Position numbers and translations under genes: made by a program. Below the pieces are notes generated by a model. That model had not been told where the DNA came from. It made no database searches and saw nothing but the letters and a program-made list of their open reading frames with translations. DNA of 10,793 bases from Bacillota bacterium (GTDB taxonomy: Bacteria > Bacillota_A > Clostridia > DSM-8532), in contig JAFADM010000272.1 in assembly GCA_023424865.1 (NCBI GenBank), forward strand, positions 1 to 10,793, read 5' to 3'. Positions 1 to 6,710 of the stretch are shown here, one piece after another (position 1 is the first letter of the stretch; each line of letters opens with the position of its first letter).

Positions 1-525
1 AAGGAAGGCGGCCAGTTTGTGCTTTTGGGAAACGGTGAAAAATATTACGAATATGCTTTAAGAAGGCTTGAAGAACGGAACCCGGGTTCGGTTGCCATTA
101 TCCTGGAATTTAACACGGAGAAGGCTCACCATATTTACGCCGCCTGCGACATGTTCCTCATGCCGTCAAAAACCGAGCCCTGCGGCATCGCCCAGCTTAT
201 CGCCATGACCTATGGTGCCGTTCCTGTGGTGCATAAAACCGGGGGGCTTGCCGACACGGTGGAGGACTATGGACAGGATCCGGATCGAGGGACAGGCTTT
301 GTTTTTTCAACCTACACAAGTGAGGCCTTTATAAGGGCTATCCGGAGAAGCCTTCGTCTCTATGAAAAGAACAGGGTCGGCTGGGAAGCCCTCATAAAGC
401 GGGCAATGGCCAGGGATTCCTCTTGGAAGGCATCGGCTGCCGAATACCTTAGCCTCTACCGCAAACTAATTAAAAATCAAGGTAAAAGGGAAGAGCTGAC
501 GGCACCGCTGAAAATCTCAAAATAA
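1..525 (+). CDS. glgA: Glycogen synthase, C-terminal part (5' end outside window)
   Basis: This is the last 174 residues of a GT5 glycogen/starch synthase, which transfers glucose from ADP-glucose to the non-reducing end of a growing alpha-1,4-glucan in the cytoplasm. The reading frame is open from base 1, so the gene begins to the left of the window. The visible part belongs to the C-terminal Rossmann (GT-B) domain. It contains the family signature KTEPCGIAQLIAMTYGAVPV followed by KTGGLADTV, which binds the nucleotide sugar and holds the conserved Glu of retaining GT-B enzymes, and then GTGFVF. It ends normally at TAA. The N-terminal domain cannot be judged. No hairpin-plus-T terminator follows, and nth starts about 50 nt later on the same strand. 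The family is secure from the motif spacing; other glg genes would be expected to the left but are not seen. Confidence 0.92.
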   Translation, partial: KEGGQFVLLGNGEKYYEYALRRLEERNPGSVAIILEFNTEKAHHIYAACDMFLMPSKTEPCGIAQLIAMTYGAVPVVHKTGGLADTVEDYGQDPDRGTGFVFSTYTSEAFIRAIRRSLRLYEKNRVGWEALIKRAMARDSSWKASAAEYLSLYRKLIKNQGKREELTAPLKISK

Positions 526-566
526 ATGCTTTAGTAGACACGTGCAGAAAGCCGATAAAAATGAAC

Positions 567-573
567 GGGGGGA
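567..573 (+). promoter_or_regulatory. Ribosome binding site that decides the nth start
   Basis: A run of six G and one A ends 5 nt before TTG 579 and lies inside the longer reading frame opened by ATG 561. ATG 561 itself is preceded by GCCGATAAAA, which has no usable Shine-Dalgarno sequence. The TTG start also gives the protein length and N-terminus usual for the family. Confidence 0.55.
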
Positions 574-578
574 TTTGC

Positions 579-1217
579 TTGAGAAAGAAAGAGCGCGCAG
601 CACTCATTTTAAAGGAGTTGGAAAGGCTTTATCCGGAAGCCGCCTGCTCACTTGACTTTAAAAATGCCCTGGAGCTTTTGGTAGCCACCCAGCTGGCAGC
701 CCAGTGCACCGACAAAAGAGTGAACATTGTAACAAAGGATTTGTTTCAGAAATATAAAACCGTCGAGGATTATGCCGGAGCCGATCTGGCAGAGCTTGAA
801 GAGGATATTCGAACCACGGGATTTTTCAGAAATAAGGCGAAAAACATAAAAGCCTGTTGCATTAAGCTCCTCAAGGAGTTTGACGGAGAGGTGCCCGGAA
901 CCCTGGAAGAGTTGTTAACACTTCCAGGAGTGGGGCGTAAAACAGCTAATGTGGTACTTTCTTCCGTATTTGGCGTGCCGGGTGTGATTGTGGATACCCA
1001 CGCCGGGCGTCTGTCCCGTCGAATGGGCTTTACAGAGTCGGAAAACCCGGATATTGTGGAGCGGGATCTCATGAAAATCATACCTAAAGACCAGTGGTCT
1101 CAATTTTCACATTATCTTGTCTTTCACGGCCGCGAAATATGCGATGCAAGGAAGCCAAAATGTGATAAATGCAGCATTTTGCCATATTGCGATTATCCTA
1201 AAAAAAAGATAAAATAG
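579..1217 (+). CDS. nth: Endonuclease III (DNA glycosylase/AP lyase)
   Basis: Base-excision repair enzyme that removes oxidised pyrimidines and cleaves at the abasic site. The helix-hairpin-helix motif LPGVGRKTANVV carries the expected catalytic lysine (K121 from the TTG start), and VDTHAGRLSRR carries the catalytic aspartate (D139). The C-terminal iron-sulphur loop is intact: C188, C195, C198 and C204 give the C-x6-C-x2-C-x5-C spacing that binds [4Fe-4S]. The length of 212 residues matches the E. coli enzyme closely. I chose TTG 579 over ATG 561 because it has the G-rich ribosome site and yields an N-terminus of MRKKERAA. With the ATG the protein has 218 residues. The gene lies between glgA and an FtsA-like gene, 27 nt before the latter, so all may share a transcript. 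Identity is secure; only the start is open. Confidence 0.95.
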   Translation: MRKKERAALILKELERLYPEAACSLDFKNALELLVATQLAAQCTDKRVNIVTKDLFQKYKTVEDYAGADLAELEEDIRTTGFFRNKAKNIKACCIKLLKEFDGEVPGTLEELLTLPGVGRKTANVVLSSVFGVPGVIVDTHAGRLSRRMGFTESENPDIVERDLMKIIPKDQWSQFSHYLVFHGREICDARKPKCDKCSILPYCDYPKKKIK

Positions 1218-1244
1218 AATTTAGTAAATAATTGGAGGATTATA

Positions 1245-3335
1245 ATGTTTTCTAAGACGGAGCAGCCGGCCGATACCATGCCGGAAGACGTTATATTTGC
1301 TCTAGATATAGGAACGAGATCTATTATTGGACTTGTGGGCGTTCAGGAGCAGGAGCGCTTTATTATTCATGCTGCAGAGATCCTGGAGCATTCCAGCCGC
1401 GCCATGCTTGACGGACAAATTCATGATATTGACAAGGTGGCTCAAGGTGCAAGCCGGGTTAAGGAAGCACTTGAAAACCGCCTGGGATACAAGCTCACAA
1501 AGGTATCCATCGCGGCGGCAGGCCGTGTCCTCAGAACCTGCCGGGTAAAGGTTGAGCGGGAGCTGGAGGATGGCCGTGAAATAGACCTCCAGATGGTGGG
1601 CGCCATTGAAATGGAAGGCGTTCAAAAGGCACAGCAGGAAATAGAAAAACAGCTTCCCGCAAACGACAGCCACAAGTTTTATTGTGTCGGCTACAGCGTC
1701 GTCGGATATTATCTTGACGATTATCTTATATCAAGCCTGACAGGCCATCGGGGCCTTAAGGCAGGGGCTGAGGTTTTAGCGACCTTTCTTCCCCAGATGG
1801 TGGTAGACAGCCTTTATTCCGTTATGGAACGAACGGGCCTTGAAATCACCCATCTTACCCTGGAACCCATTGCAGCCTTAAACGTTGCTATTCCCAAAGA
1901 CTTAAGGCTTTTAAACCTGGCTCTGGTGGATATCGGAGCCGGTACCTCGGATATTGCCATAACCAAGGGTGGAACAGTTATTGCCTACGCCATGGCGCCC
2001 CTAGCGGGGGATGAGGTGACGGAAATTCTTGCCCAGCATTATCTTGTGGATTTTAATTCGGCTGAAAAAATAAAGCTGGATTTAAGTGCAGGGCTTAGCC
2101 CCATCACCTTTACGGATATACTGGACAATATTCTGTCTGTCGAGCCCGAGGAGGTGCAGGCTATCATAGAACCCGTGGTCAATGAGCTTGCGGCTACCAT
2201 ATCGGAGAAAATACTGGAGTACAACGGAGGAAAAGCCCCCAATGCTATTTTTCTTGTGGGGGGAGGAAGCCAGGTTAAAGGACTTCCTGCCGTTTTGTCA
2301 CAAACCATAGGACTACCCCGGGAGAGGGTCGCCCTGCGCAACCGGAGTATTGCAAAAAATGTGGAGTTTGATTCGGAGCTTCTGAAGGGGCCGGAAAGCA
2401 TAACCCCTCTGGGCATACTGGTAACTGCGGCCCAAGCAGGCGGACAGGACTTTTTTTATGTTCTTGTCAATGACGCTCGTGTCCGAATGTACAATTCACG
2501 AAAAATGACCGTCTCCGACGCTCTTGTGCTGGCAGGCTACAATCCGGAGCAGCTCATCTGCAAATCAGGCAAAAGCCTTAAATACATACAAAACGGAAAA
2601 GAACAATTGAAAAGAGGCGGGTTTGGCAAGCCTGCCGAAATCTATGTTAACAATGAAACAGCTGGGCTTAATACCCGGATTATACCTGCCGACAAGATAA
2701 GTATTATTCCCGCTGAAAAAGGCGAGGATGCCCAGGTTAGCCTGGAGGATGTGCTTAAGGAATGGGAGCCTGTTTACCTTGAGCTGGGCGGGCAGGTTTT
2801 TGCGGTTCCGCCCAGATGCCGTGTTAACGGGCGTGATGGTGAGCCCGGATTAGCTCTGAAGGACGGCGACACCTTGGAAATAGCCTATGACGATACGGTA
2901 CAAACCGTTTTAAAACGTTATGAGGTTGATGAGCTGCGATATGTTTCCTTTTTAAACGGACAGGAGGCTCACCCCGAGGACAGGCTTTCACCGGGGGATC
3001 GGTTGCTTTGTGAAAGCAAGGTGCCTGCCAGAAAATCTGCTGAGGCCATTGTGAATGAATCTACACAAGCCCCGTCAGTCGCCCGGTCAGCCTCGGAAAA
3101 CTCTGAGATAGCCCAGCAGGCTCTTTTTGAGGGACTTATGGTACAGGTCAACGGCAAAAGTGTTCCTCTCCCATTCAAAGCGACAGGCTATTTATTTGTG
3201 GATATATTTAATTTTATTGACTTTGATCTTAAAAATCCAAAGGGCGCGATTATATTAAAACTCAACGGGCGGGAAGCTGGTTATACGGATACCATTAAAT
3301 CAGGCGATTCGATTGATATTTATTGGAAAGACTAA
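1245..3335 (+). CDS. FtsA-like actin-fold ATPase with long C-terminal extension
   Basis: Residues 15-400 read as an FtsA/PilM-type actin-fold ATPase. The phosphate-1 loop is LDIGTRS (20-26), phosphate-2 is VDIGAGTSDIAI (from 228, D229), and the adenosine motif is FLVGGGSQVKGLP (from 336). Between the first two lies an SHS2-like 1C region with LTGHRGLKAGAEVLATFLP, as in FtsA. The protein has 696 residues against roughly 420 in typical FtsA. The extra 300 or so residues hold repeated beta-grasp-like motifs, and no C-terminal amphipathic membrane-targeting helix is evident; the chain ends in SIDIYWKD. A good site, TTGGAGGA, precedes the ATG. The gene sits between nth and a diguanylate cyclase rather than beside ftsZ or mur genes, so I infer a second FtsA-like protein, not necessarily the divisome FtsA. 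A role in cell division, cell shape or pilus assembly is possible but cannot be fixed from sequence. Confidence 0.85.
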   Translation: MFSKTEQPADTMPEDVIFALDIGTRSIIGLVGVQEQERFIIHAAEILEHSSRAMLDGQIHDIDKVAQGASRVKEALENRLGYKLTKVSIAAAGRVLRTCRVKVERELEDGREIDLQMVGAIEMEGVQKAQQEIEKQLPANDSHKFYCVGYSVVGYYLDDYLISSLTGHRGLKAGAEVLATFLPQMVVDSLYSVMERTGLEITHLTLEPIAALNVAIPKDLRLLNLALVDIGAGTSDIAITKGGTVIAYAMAPLAGDEVTEILAQHYLVDFNSAEKIKLDLSAGLSPITFTDILDNILSVEPEEVQAIIEPVVNELAATISEKILEYNGGKAPNAIFLVGGGSQVKGLPAVLSQTIGLPRERVALRNRSIAKNVEFDSELLKGPESITPLGILVTAAQAGGQDFFYVLVNDARVRMYNSRKMTVSDALVLAGYNPEQLICKSGKSLKYIQNGKEQLKRGGFGKPAEIYVNNETAGLNTRIIPADKISIIPAEKGEDAQVSLEDVLKEWEPVYLELGGQVFAVPPRCRVNGRDGEPGLALKDGDTLEIAYDDTVQTVLKRYEVDELRYVSFLNGQEAHPEDRLSPGDRLLCESKVPARKSAEAIVNESTQAPSVARSASENSEIAQQALFEGLMVQVNGKSVPLPFKATGYLFVDIFNFIDFDLKNPKGAIILKLNGREAGYTDTIKSGDSIDIYWKD
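2643..3332 (+). repeat. Four degenerate NG...GD motifs in the FtsA-like C-terminus
   Basis: The protein repeats a short pattern: hydrophobic, then N-G/N, a charged residue, 5-10 residues, hydrophobic-x-x-G/A-D-x-hydrophobic-x-I. Copies begin near residue 467 (YVNNETAGLN...IPADKISII), 526 (RVNGRDGEPG...LKDGDTLEI), 569 (FLNGQEAHPE...LSPGDRLLC) and 670 (LKLNGREAGY...IKSGDSIDI). The pattern is like the last strands of ubiquitin/ThiS/TGS-type beta-grasp folds. Copies 1 and 4 are also preceded by a hairpin and a helix, which would complete such a fold. The repeat is seen directly; the fold is inference. Confidence 0.5.
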
Positions 3336-3350
3336 TCGCTTTAGGCCGTC

Positions 3351-3357
3351 GGAGGGG
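3351..3357 (+). promoter_or_regulatory. Ribosome binding site for the diguanylate cyclase
   Basis: GGAGGGG lies 9 nt before TTG 3367. The longer frame opens with TTG 3313, inside the coding end of the FtsA-like gene, and has no comparable site. The start at 3367 removes the 23-bp gene overlap and leaves a 31-nt gap. Confidence 0.6.
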
Positions 3358-3366
3358 AAACAAAGC

Positions 3367-5091
3367 TTGGAGAATCTTGTCGGTAAGAATACCGCAAAAA
3401 GTTTGAACCATTACTTAAAATATGAGGGCAAAATCACAAGATTCGGTTGGATTATCTTCCTTGGTCTTATGTTTGAAGATTTTGCCGTCAGGGCCTTTAT
3501 TACTTCCGTGCGCTTAAGTCCGGTAGTATTCGCCATGCAGTTGCTTTTCTTTGCCCTCTTTTATGCTGCAAGCTTCTATAAGAGCAAGGCTATTGCCAAC
3601 GAAACTGGGGCTGTTTTATGGAAATACAGTCTGTGCAAATCTCTTGAGATCATTGCAATGGCCTTTTTTATAAGTACGATGCACTTTAACGTGCTTTTCT
3701 ATTTTGTTGCTCTTTTGCCCATTGCGTTCATAAGCCTTACCCAGGGCTTTAGAAAAGCACTTCCCTATATTCTTTTAAGCTGGGTAGCTCAGACCGGCTC
3801 TCAGCTTTTGTTCACCAATTTTATTGAGCCTGTTCCCAGCCGGTGGATCCTATACGATTTCTTTGTGGTTATGCTTCTGGTGACGCTGCAGTACCTGCTT
3901 TTCTGCCTGTTTTGCTATATCTGGGGTTCGGTTTACGATGACTACGCCCGCAGTGAGGAAGAAAACAATGTACTCATTGACCGTCTGGGGGATAAGTATG
4001 TCCAGCTGGATCATGTGAAAAAGGAAATACAGGCCCATTACGACAAGCTCAGAGAAACCAATGAACAGCTGGAGGAGTCCAATCGCAGGCTTACCTCAAG
4101 TCTTGCTGAGTTTTATACCCTGCAGCAGATCTCCCAGGCTATCAGTTCCATATTTGATATGAACGAGCTGTTAAAATTTGTAAATGATGTTATTATAGGC
4201 GTTATGGGGGTTTATCATTCCACCATTGCCCTTTGCCATGGATCTCAGAATCACTTGAAGGTTCAGGTAACCAGCATCTTTGAAAAAAGCGAAATGGCCA
4301 TCATGACGGATTTTATCAACAGTGATGTGCTGAAGCCCTCCATAGACAAGGGCCATTCCATGATAGACAACAATGTATCTCCCGAGGCCTATCCCTTTAC
4401 CCAGGGCAGGGACATACGCTCCCTTATCTGCGTGCCGCTTCAGGCCAAGGGCAGGGCATTGGGCATCGTACTTATTGAGCATAGCATGAAGGGTGCCTTT
4501 GACAGCGATAATGTAAGACTGCTTGAAATTATAGCCCAGCAAATCAGCATTGCCATTGAAAATGCCCGCCTGTACCAGCAGATGCACGATCTTGCCACCA
4601 AGGACGGGCTTACCCAGGCCTATAACCGTCAGTACTTCCAGGACAAGCTTTTGGAGGAGCATCAGAAGGCCAGTGAAGAAGGCTATGACTTGAGCCTTAT
4701 TCTTTTTGATATTGATCACTTTAAGCATTTTAACGATAATTACGGCCATCTGTTCGGGGATTTGGTGCTGAAAAGTATTACCTCCCTTGTCATGAAAGCT
4801 CTTCGCAAGCAGGACATTTTTGCCCGCTACGGAGGGGAAGAATTTGTTGTGCTTCTGCCTCGTACAACACTGGAGCAGGCTGCGGAAAAGGCGGAGGATA
4901 TTCGATCCGGCATTGCTTCGGTCATGGTTTCCGATAGAATTGTCAATACCTCTGTAACCGTCAGCATTGGAGTTGCTTCCTTCCCGAAAACCTCCCTGTC
5001 GCCCCAGGAGCTTATCAGAGGGGCGGACGGTGCCTTATACGAGTCCAAGGATGCGGGCAGAAACTGCCTGCGACTGGCCAAGAGCAGATAG
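3367..5091 (+). CDS. Membrane-bound GAF-GGDEF diguanylate cyclase
   Basis: Predicted to make the second messenger c-di-GMP from two GTP. From the TTG start (574 residues) the order is: about six hydrophobic membrane segments (roughly 26-190), a charged coiled coil (about 196-250), a GAF-like sensor domain (about 250-405, with SLICVPLQAKGRALGIVLIE and AQQISIAIENARLY) and a GGDEF domain (about 410-570). The GGDEF domain has DGLTQAYNR at its start, DIDHFKHFNDNYGH for metal and GTP binding, the active-site motif RYGGEEF (G489-F493) and VSIGVAS. An inhibitory I-site, RKQD, sits at 480-483, exactly five residues before GGEEF, so product feedback is expected. All key residues for activity are present and no EAL or HD-GYP domain is attached. 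The gene follows the FtsA-like gene by 31 nt and is probably in the same transcript. The signal sensed by the membrane or GAF part is not recognisable. Confidence 0.93.
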   Translation: MENLVGKNTAKSLNHYLKYEGKITRFGWIIFLGLMFEDFAVRAFITSVRLSPVVFAMQLLFFALFYAASFYKSKAIANETGAVLWKYSLCKSLEIIAMAFFISTMHFNVLFYFVALLPIAFISLTQGFRKALPYILLSWVAQTGSQLLFTNFIEPVPSRWILYDFFVVMLLVTLQYLLFCLFCYIWGSVYDDYARSEEENNVLIDRLGDKYVQLDHVKKEIQAHYDKLRETNEQLEESNRRLTSSLAEFYTLQQISQAISSIFDMNELLKFVNDVIIGVMGVYHSTIALCHGSQNHLKVQVTSIFEKSEMAIMTDFINSDVLKPSIDKGHSMIDNNVSPEAYPFTQGRDIRSLICVPLQAKGRALGIVLIEHSMKGAFDSDNVRLLEIIAQQISIAIENARLYQQMHDLATKDGLTQAYNRQYFQDKLLEEHQKASEEGYDLSLILFDIDHFKHFNDNYGHLFGDLVLKSITSLVMKALRKQDIFARYGGEEFVVLLPRTTLEQAAEKAEDIRSGIASVMVSDRIVNTSVTVSIGVASFPKTSLSPQELIRGADGALYESKDAGRNCLRLAKSR

Positions 5092-5098
5092 GGTTCTG

Positions 5099-5830
5099 TC
5101 AATCCTGAGCAGGCTGAGCCTGTTTTAAGCTTCCCGTATTGCCGGCCCGAACGGAAAGGGCCATGGTATCAAAAATAGCGCGCACCTCTTCATTAAAGCC
5201 CTCGTTATTAACATAAAGGCTGATGCGGTACATGTAAGGCGCATCGTCAAAAAAGGCTTCCAGGGCATGGATCGTGTTTCCGTCCTGATTTGGGAAGGTG
5301 TATTCCCATTGCGTGTAGGAAAGCTCCTTGTTTTTCATTTCCTTTGAGCTGAAGGTAAGATACTCAATACGTGAGGAGGCCTTGGAGGTATCTAAAAAAT
5401 CCTGAAGACTGGTTGAAAGTTGCCAGATCTGGATAAGGCCATAGGCTCCATGCTTCTCGAGGCTAAAATCCACACTCCGGGTAATATCTGAGCTTAAATA
5501 GGCAGGCCTGCCCAGGGTAACCACCTGGGGATAGGTGAACACAATTTCACGGCTGTCCGGCCTTTGAAGGACAAGCTCCTTATCGGTTTGTCCTGAAACG
5601 CTTACAACCTTATCCTCTGTAAAATGGTAAAGGTCCCCCAGCTCAAAATCATGAGGAATGGCAATAATAAGCCTATCTCCCAGAAGCAGGCTGAAATTGG
5701 GGCGCAGGGAAGAGAGGCATAAAATAAAACCCCCCACGATAAGCACAGCAAATAGAAGCGCGCTTTTCAGACGGAGGGCCGGTGTAAACCGTTTTTTGAT
5801 ATTCCTTTTTATAAGAAACAAATTGGCCAC
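5099..5830 (-). CDS. Membrane-anchored protein of unknown function
   Basis: I do not recognise this 243-residue protein. It starts with GTG, 7 nt after a minus-strand AAAGGA site at 5838-5843. A basic N-terminus (KRNIKKRF) is followed by one hydrophobic segment at about 20-42 and then a soluble domain, so it is probably a signal-anchored protein facing outside. There is no lipobox cysteine. The soluble part is rich in strand-like segments and ends with YMYRISLYVNNEGFNEEVRA followed by IFDTMALSVRA, loosely recalling PsbP/Mog1-type folds; this is only an impression. A charged, Gln-rich tail closes the protein. It follows cheW by 91 nt on the same strand and may be co-transcribed or separately expressed. 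It converges on the cyclase gene with 7 bp between stops. Codon use looks like that of its neighbours. Confidence 0.78.
   Translation of the reverse strand: MANLFLIKRNIKKRFTPALRLKSALLFAVLIVGGFILCLSSLRPNFSLLLGDRLIIAIPHDFELGDLYHFTEDKVVSVSGQTDKELVLQRPDSREIVFTYPQVVTLGRPAYLSSDITRSVDFSLEKHGAYGLIQIWQLSTSLQDFLDTSKASSRIEYLTFSSKEMKNKELSYTQWEYTFPNQDGNTIHALEAFFDDAPYMYRISLYVNNEGFNEEVRAIFDTMALSVRAGNTGSLKQAQPAQD
5107..5126 (+). terminator. Weak candidate terminator of the diguanylate cyclase gene
   Basis: CAGGC-TGA-GCCTG (5110-5122) can be extended by G-U and A-U pairs to 5107/5125 and is followed by T residues to 5126. It begins 16 nt after the cyclase stop codon, inside the last codons of the converging gene. 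The stem is short and the T tract has only four bases, so this is tentative. Confidence 0.3.
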
Positions 5831-5885
5831 GGCATAATCCTTTGTGTCCTTTAATAACTACACAATAATCTTATGCCTTAAAGGA

Positions 5886-5914
5886 GGACTCCAATGCCTG
5901 GAATCCACTTTTTT
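5886..5914. terminator. Hairpin between cheW and the unknown gene
   Basis: GGA-C-TCCA, a loop ATGCC, then TGGA-A-TCC forms a 7-pair stem with one C/A mismatch, 16 nt beyond the cheW stop codon. On the plus strand it is followed by AC and six T (5909-5914), the better terminator orientation. On the minus strand, the sense strand of cheW, the tail is only TCCTTT. It may end cheW transcripts partly or act against plus-strand readthrough. Position and pairing are seen; function is inferred. Confidence 0.35.
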
Positions 5915-5921
5915 ATGTGAT

Positions 5922-6398
5922 TTATACCACGGATGAGCCGTGCTGGCGGATAATGGATTTTACCTGCTGCTCTTCATCGGTAGTAAGAACCTTTTCGAGG
6001 TTAAGAATAAGAATCAGCTTGTCCTCCATTTTTCCAACACCGGAAAGGAAGCGCCTGTCGAAGCTGCTGATGGAGGGCGGCGTGGGGACAATATCCTCAT
6101 CCTGAAGATTAACAATTTCCGTAACACTGTCCACCGTAAAGCCAAGGAGCAGCTCCTCCAGATTGACAATAATAACTTTGGTGTTATCGTCGTTTTCCTT
6201 CTCAGGCATTCCGAAACGCTTTCTTAAATTGAATACGGTGATAACCTTGCCTCTTAAATTAATCAGTCCTTCAATAAATGGAGGCGTATTTGGAACCTTG
6301 AAAATTTCCTGAGGTTTTAATATTTGATTAATCTGAGCGATACTGATGCCGAAGGTTTCTTCAGCAATATTAAATTTGACAAACTTTTGCACGGCCAT
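5922..6398 (-). CDS. cheW: CheW-like chemotaxis coupling protein
   Basis: A 158-residue single-domain CheW protein, the adaptor that links methyl-accepting chemoreceptors to the CheA kinase in cytoplasmic arrays. Family marks run in order: KFNIAEETFGISIAQINQIL at the N-terminus, VPNTPPFIEGLINLRGKVIT with the conserved LRG at 48-50 (R49 is the receptor/CheA-binding arginine position), VDSVTEIV, and the C-terminal signature FLSGVGKMEDKLILILNLEK. Length and start are normal; a GGAGGG site lies 8 nt before the ATG. No response regulator or CheA domain is fused and no cheA, cheR or mcp gene is in the window, so this is an isolated cheW, possibly a second copy serving other receptors. A TATAAT box lies 70 nt upstream. 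Family is secure; which array it serves is unknown. Confidence 0.94.
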   Translation of the reverse strand: MAVQKFVKFNIAEETFGISIAQINQILKPQEIFKVPNTPPFIEGLINLRGKVITVFNLRKRFGMPEKENDDNTKVIIVNLEELLLGFTVDSVTEIVNLQDEDIVPTPPSISSFDRRFLSGVGKMEDKLILILNLEKVLTTDEEQQVKSIIRQHGSSVV

Positions 6399-6406
6399 TT
6401 TTAATA

Positions 6407-6412
6407 CCCTCC
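6407..6412 (-). promoter_or_regulatory. cheW ribosome binding site
   Basis: The minus strand reads GGAGGG, then 8 nt (TATTAAAA), then the ATG at 6398. It is strong and supports the chosen start. Confidence 0.7.
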
Positions 6413-6467
6413 AAACTGATTTACCGGTTAATGCGGGGCCCAGCCGTTGTAAAGGCGGCGGCCTCGG

Positions 6468-6496
6468 ATTATACTATATTTACCCCCGGAGCGCCA
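6468..6496 (-). promoter_or_regulatory. Likely cheW promoter (strong -10, weak -35)
   Basis: On the minus strand a perfect TATAAT lies at 6473-6468. The -35 position at 17-bp spacing (6496-6491) reads TGGCGC, only two matches to TTGACA. Transcription would start near 6461, leaving a leader of about 60 nt. The poor -35 box suggests activator dependence. I see no flagellar sigma-28 type sequence here. Confidence 0.5.
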
Positions 6497-6510
6497 CGTA
6501 TAACACGTAT
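6495..6510. repeat. Direct repeat CACGTAT over the cheW -35 region
   Basis: CACGTAT occurs at 6495-6501 and again at 6504-6510, with a 9-bp period. Each copy contains the palindrome ACGT. The pair begins at the edge of the weak -35 hexamer and extends upstream, the usual place for an activator site. The repeat is seen directly; binding of a regulator is inference. Confidence 0.45.
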
Positions 6511-6583
6511 TCCAAACAATAATCCGTTTATGAAGCCTACCGGTAAAATTTAAACCGTGTGCATGGAAAAATTCATAGCGTTT

Positions 6584-6646
6584 AAAAAAAATCGCAGATT
6601 TCATGCACAAAAATGACAAGCTGTTCCATGCCCGATGCATGAAATC
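6584..6646 (-). terminator. Candidate argJ terminator or structured RNA element
   Basis: On the minus strand GATTTCATGC (6646-6637) is exactly complementary to GCATGAAATC (6606-6597) across a 30-nt loop, and eight T follow at 6591-6584 after TGCGA. It starts 65 nt after the argJ stop codon. The loop is long and the T tract is 5 nt from the stem, so it is not a textbook terminator, but no better one follows argJ. Part of the loop (6631-6624) can instead pair with 6568-6561. Confidence 0.4.
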
Positions 6647-6710
6647 ATGAAATCCCGAGAGTTAAAAAAGTTTTTGGGAATGAAACAGCTAATGTTGGTT
6701 TTCAGTTATT

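Larger units (their letters stand above)
6399..6710. other. 312-bp gap between argJ and cheW
   Basis: No believable gene lies here. Read on the minus strand from argJ to cheW it holds a tandem copy of ATTTCATG (6646-6653 region), a 10-bp inverted repeat followed by T8, a second interleaved 8-bp inverted repeat, an AT-rich stretch, a direct repeat CACGTAT, a TATAAT box and the cheW ribosome site GGAGGG (6407-6412). I see no match to the conserved core of c-di-GMP riboswitches on either strand. Confidence 0.6.

Noticed and set aside
561..578. Six-codon N-terminal extension of nth from ATG 561
   Set aside because: No Shine-Dalgarno before the ATG, while TTG 579 has a G-rich site and gives the usual N-terminus.
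4171..4749. 192-residue minus-strand open frame
   Set aside because: It lies opposite the GAF-GGDEF coding region and shows no family feature of its own.
6428..6640. 70-residue minus-strand open frame in the argJ-cheW gap
   Set aside because: No ribosome site before its start, composition unlike a protein, and it runs through the T8 tract and the cheW promoter.
6399..6710. c-di-GMP riboswitch in front of cheW
   Set aside because: I looked for the conserved GEMM core near the cyclase and cheW and did not find it on either strand.
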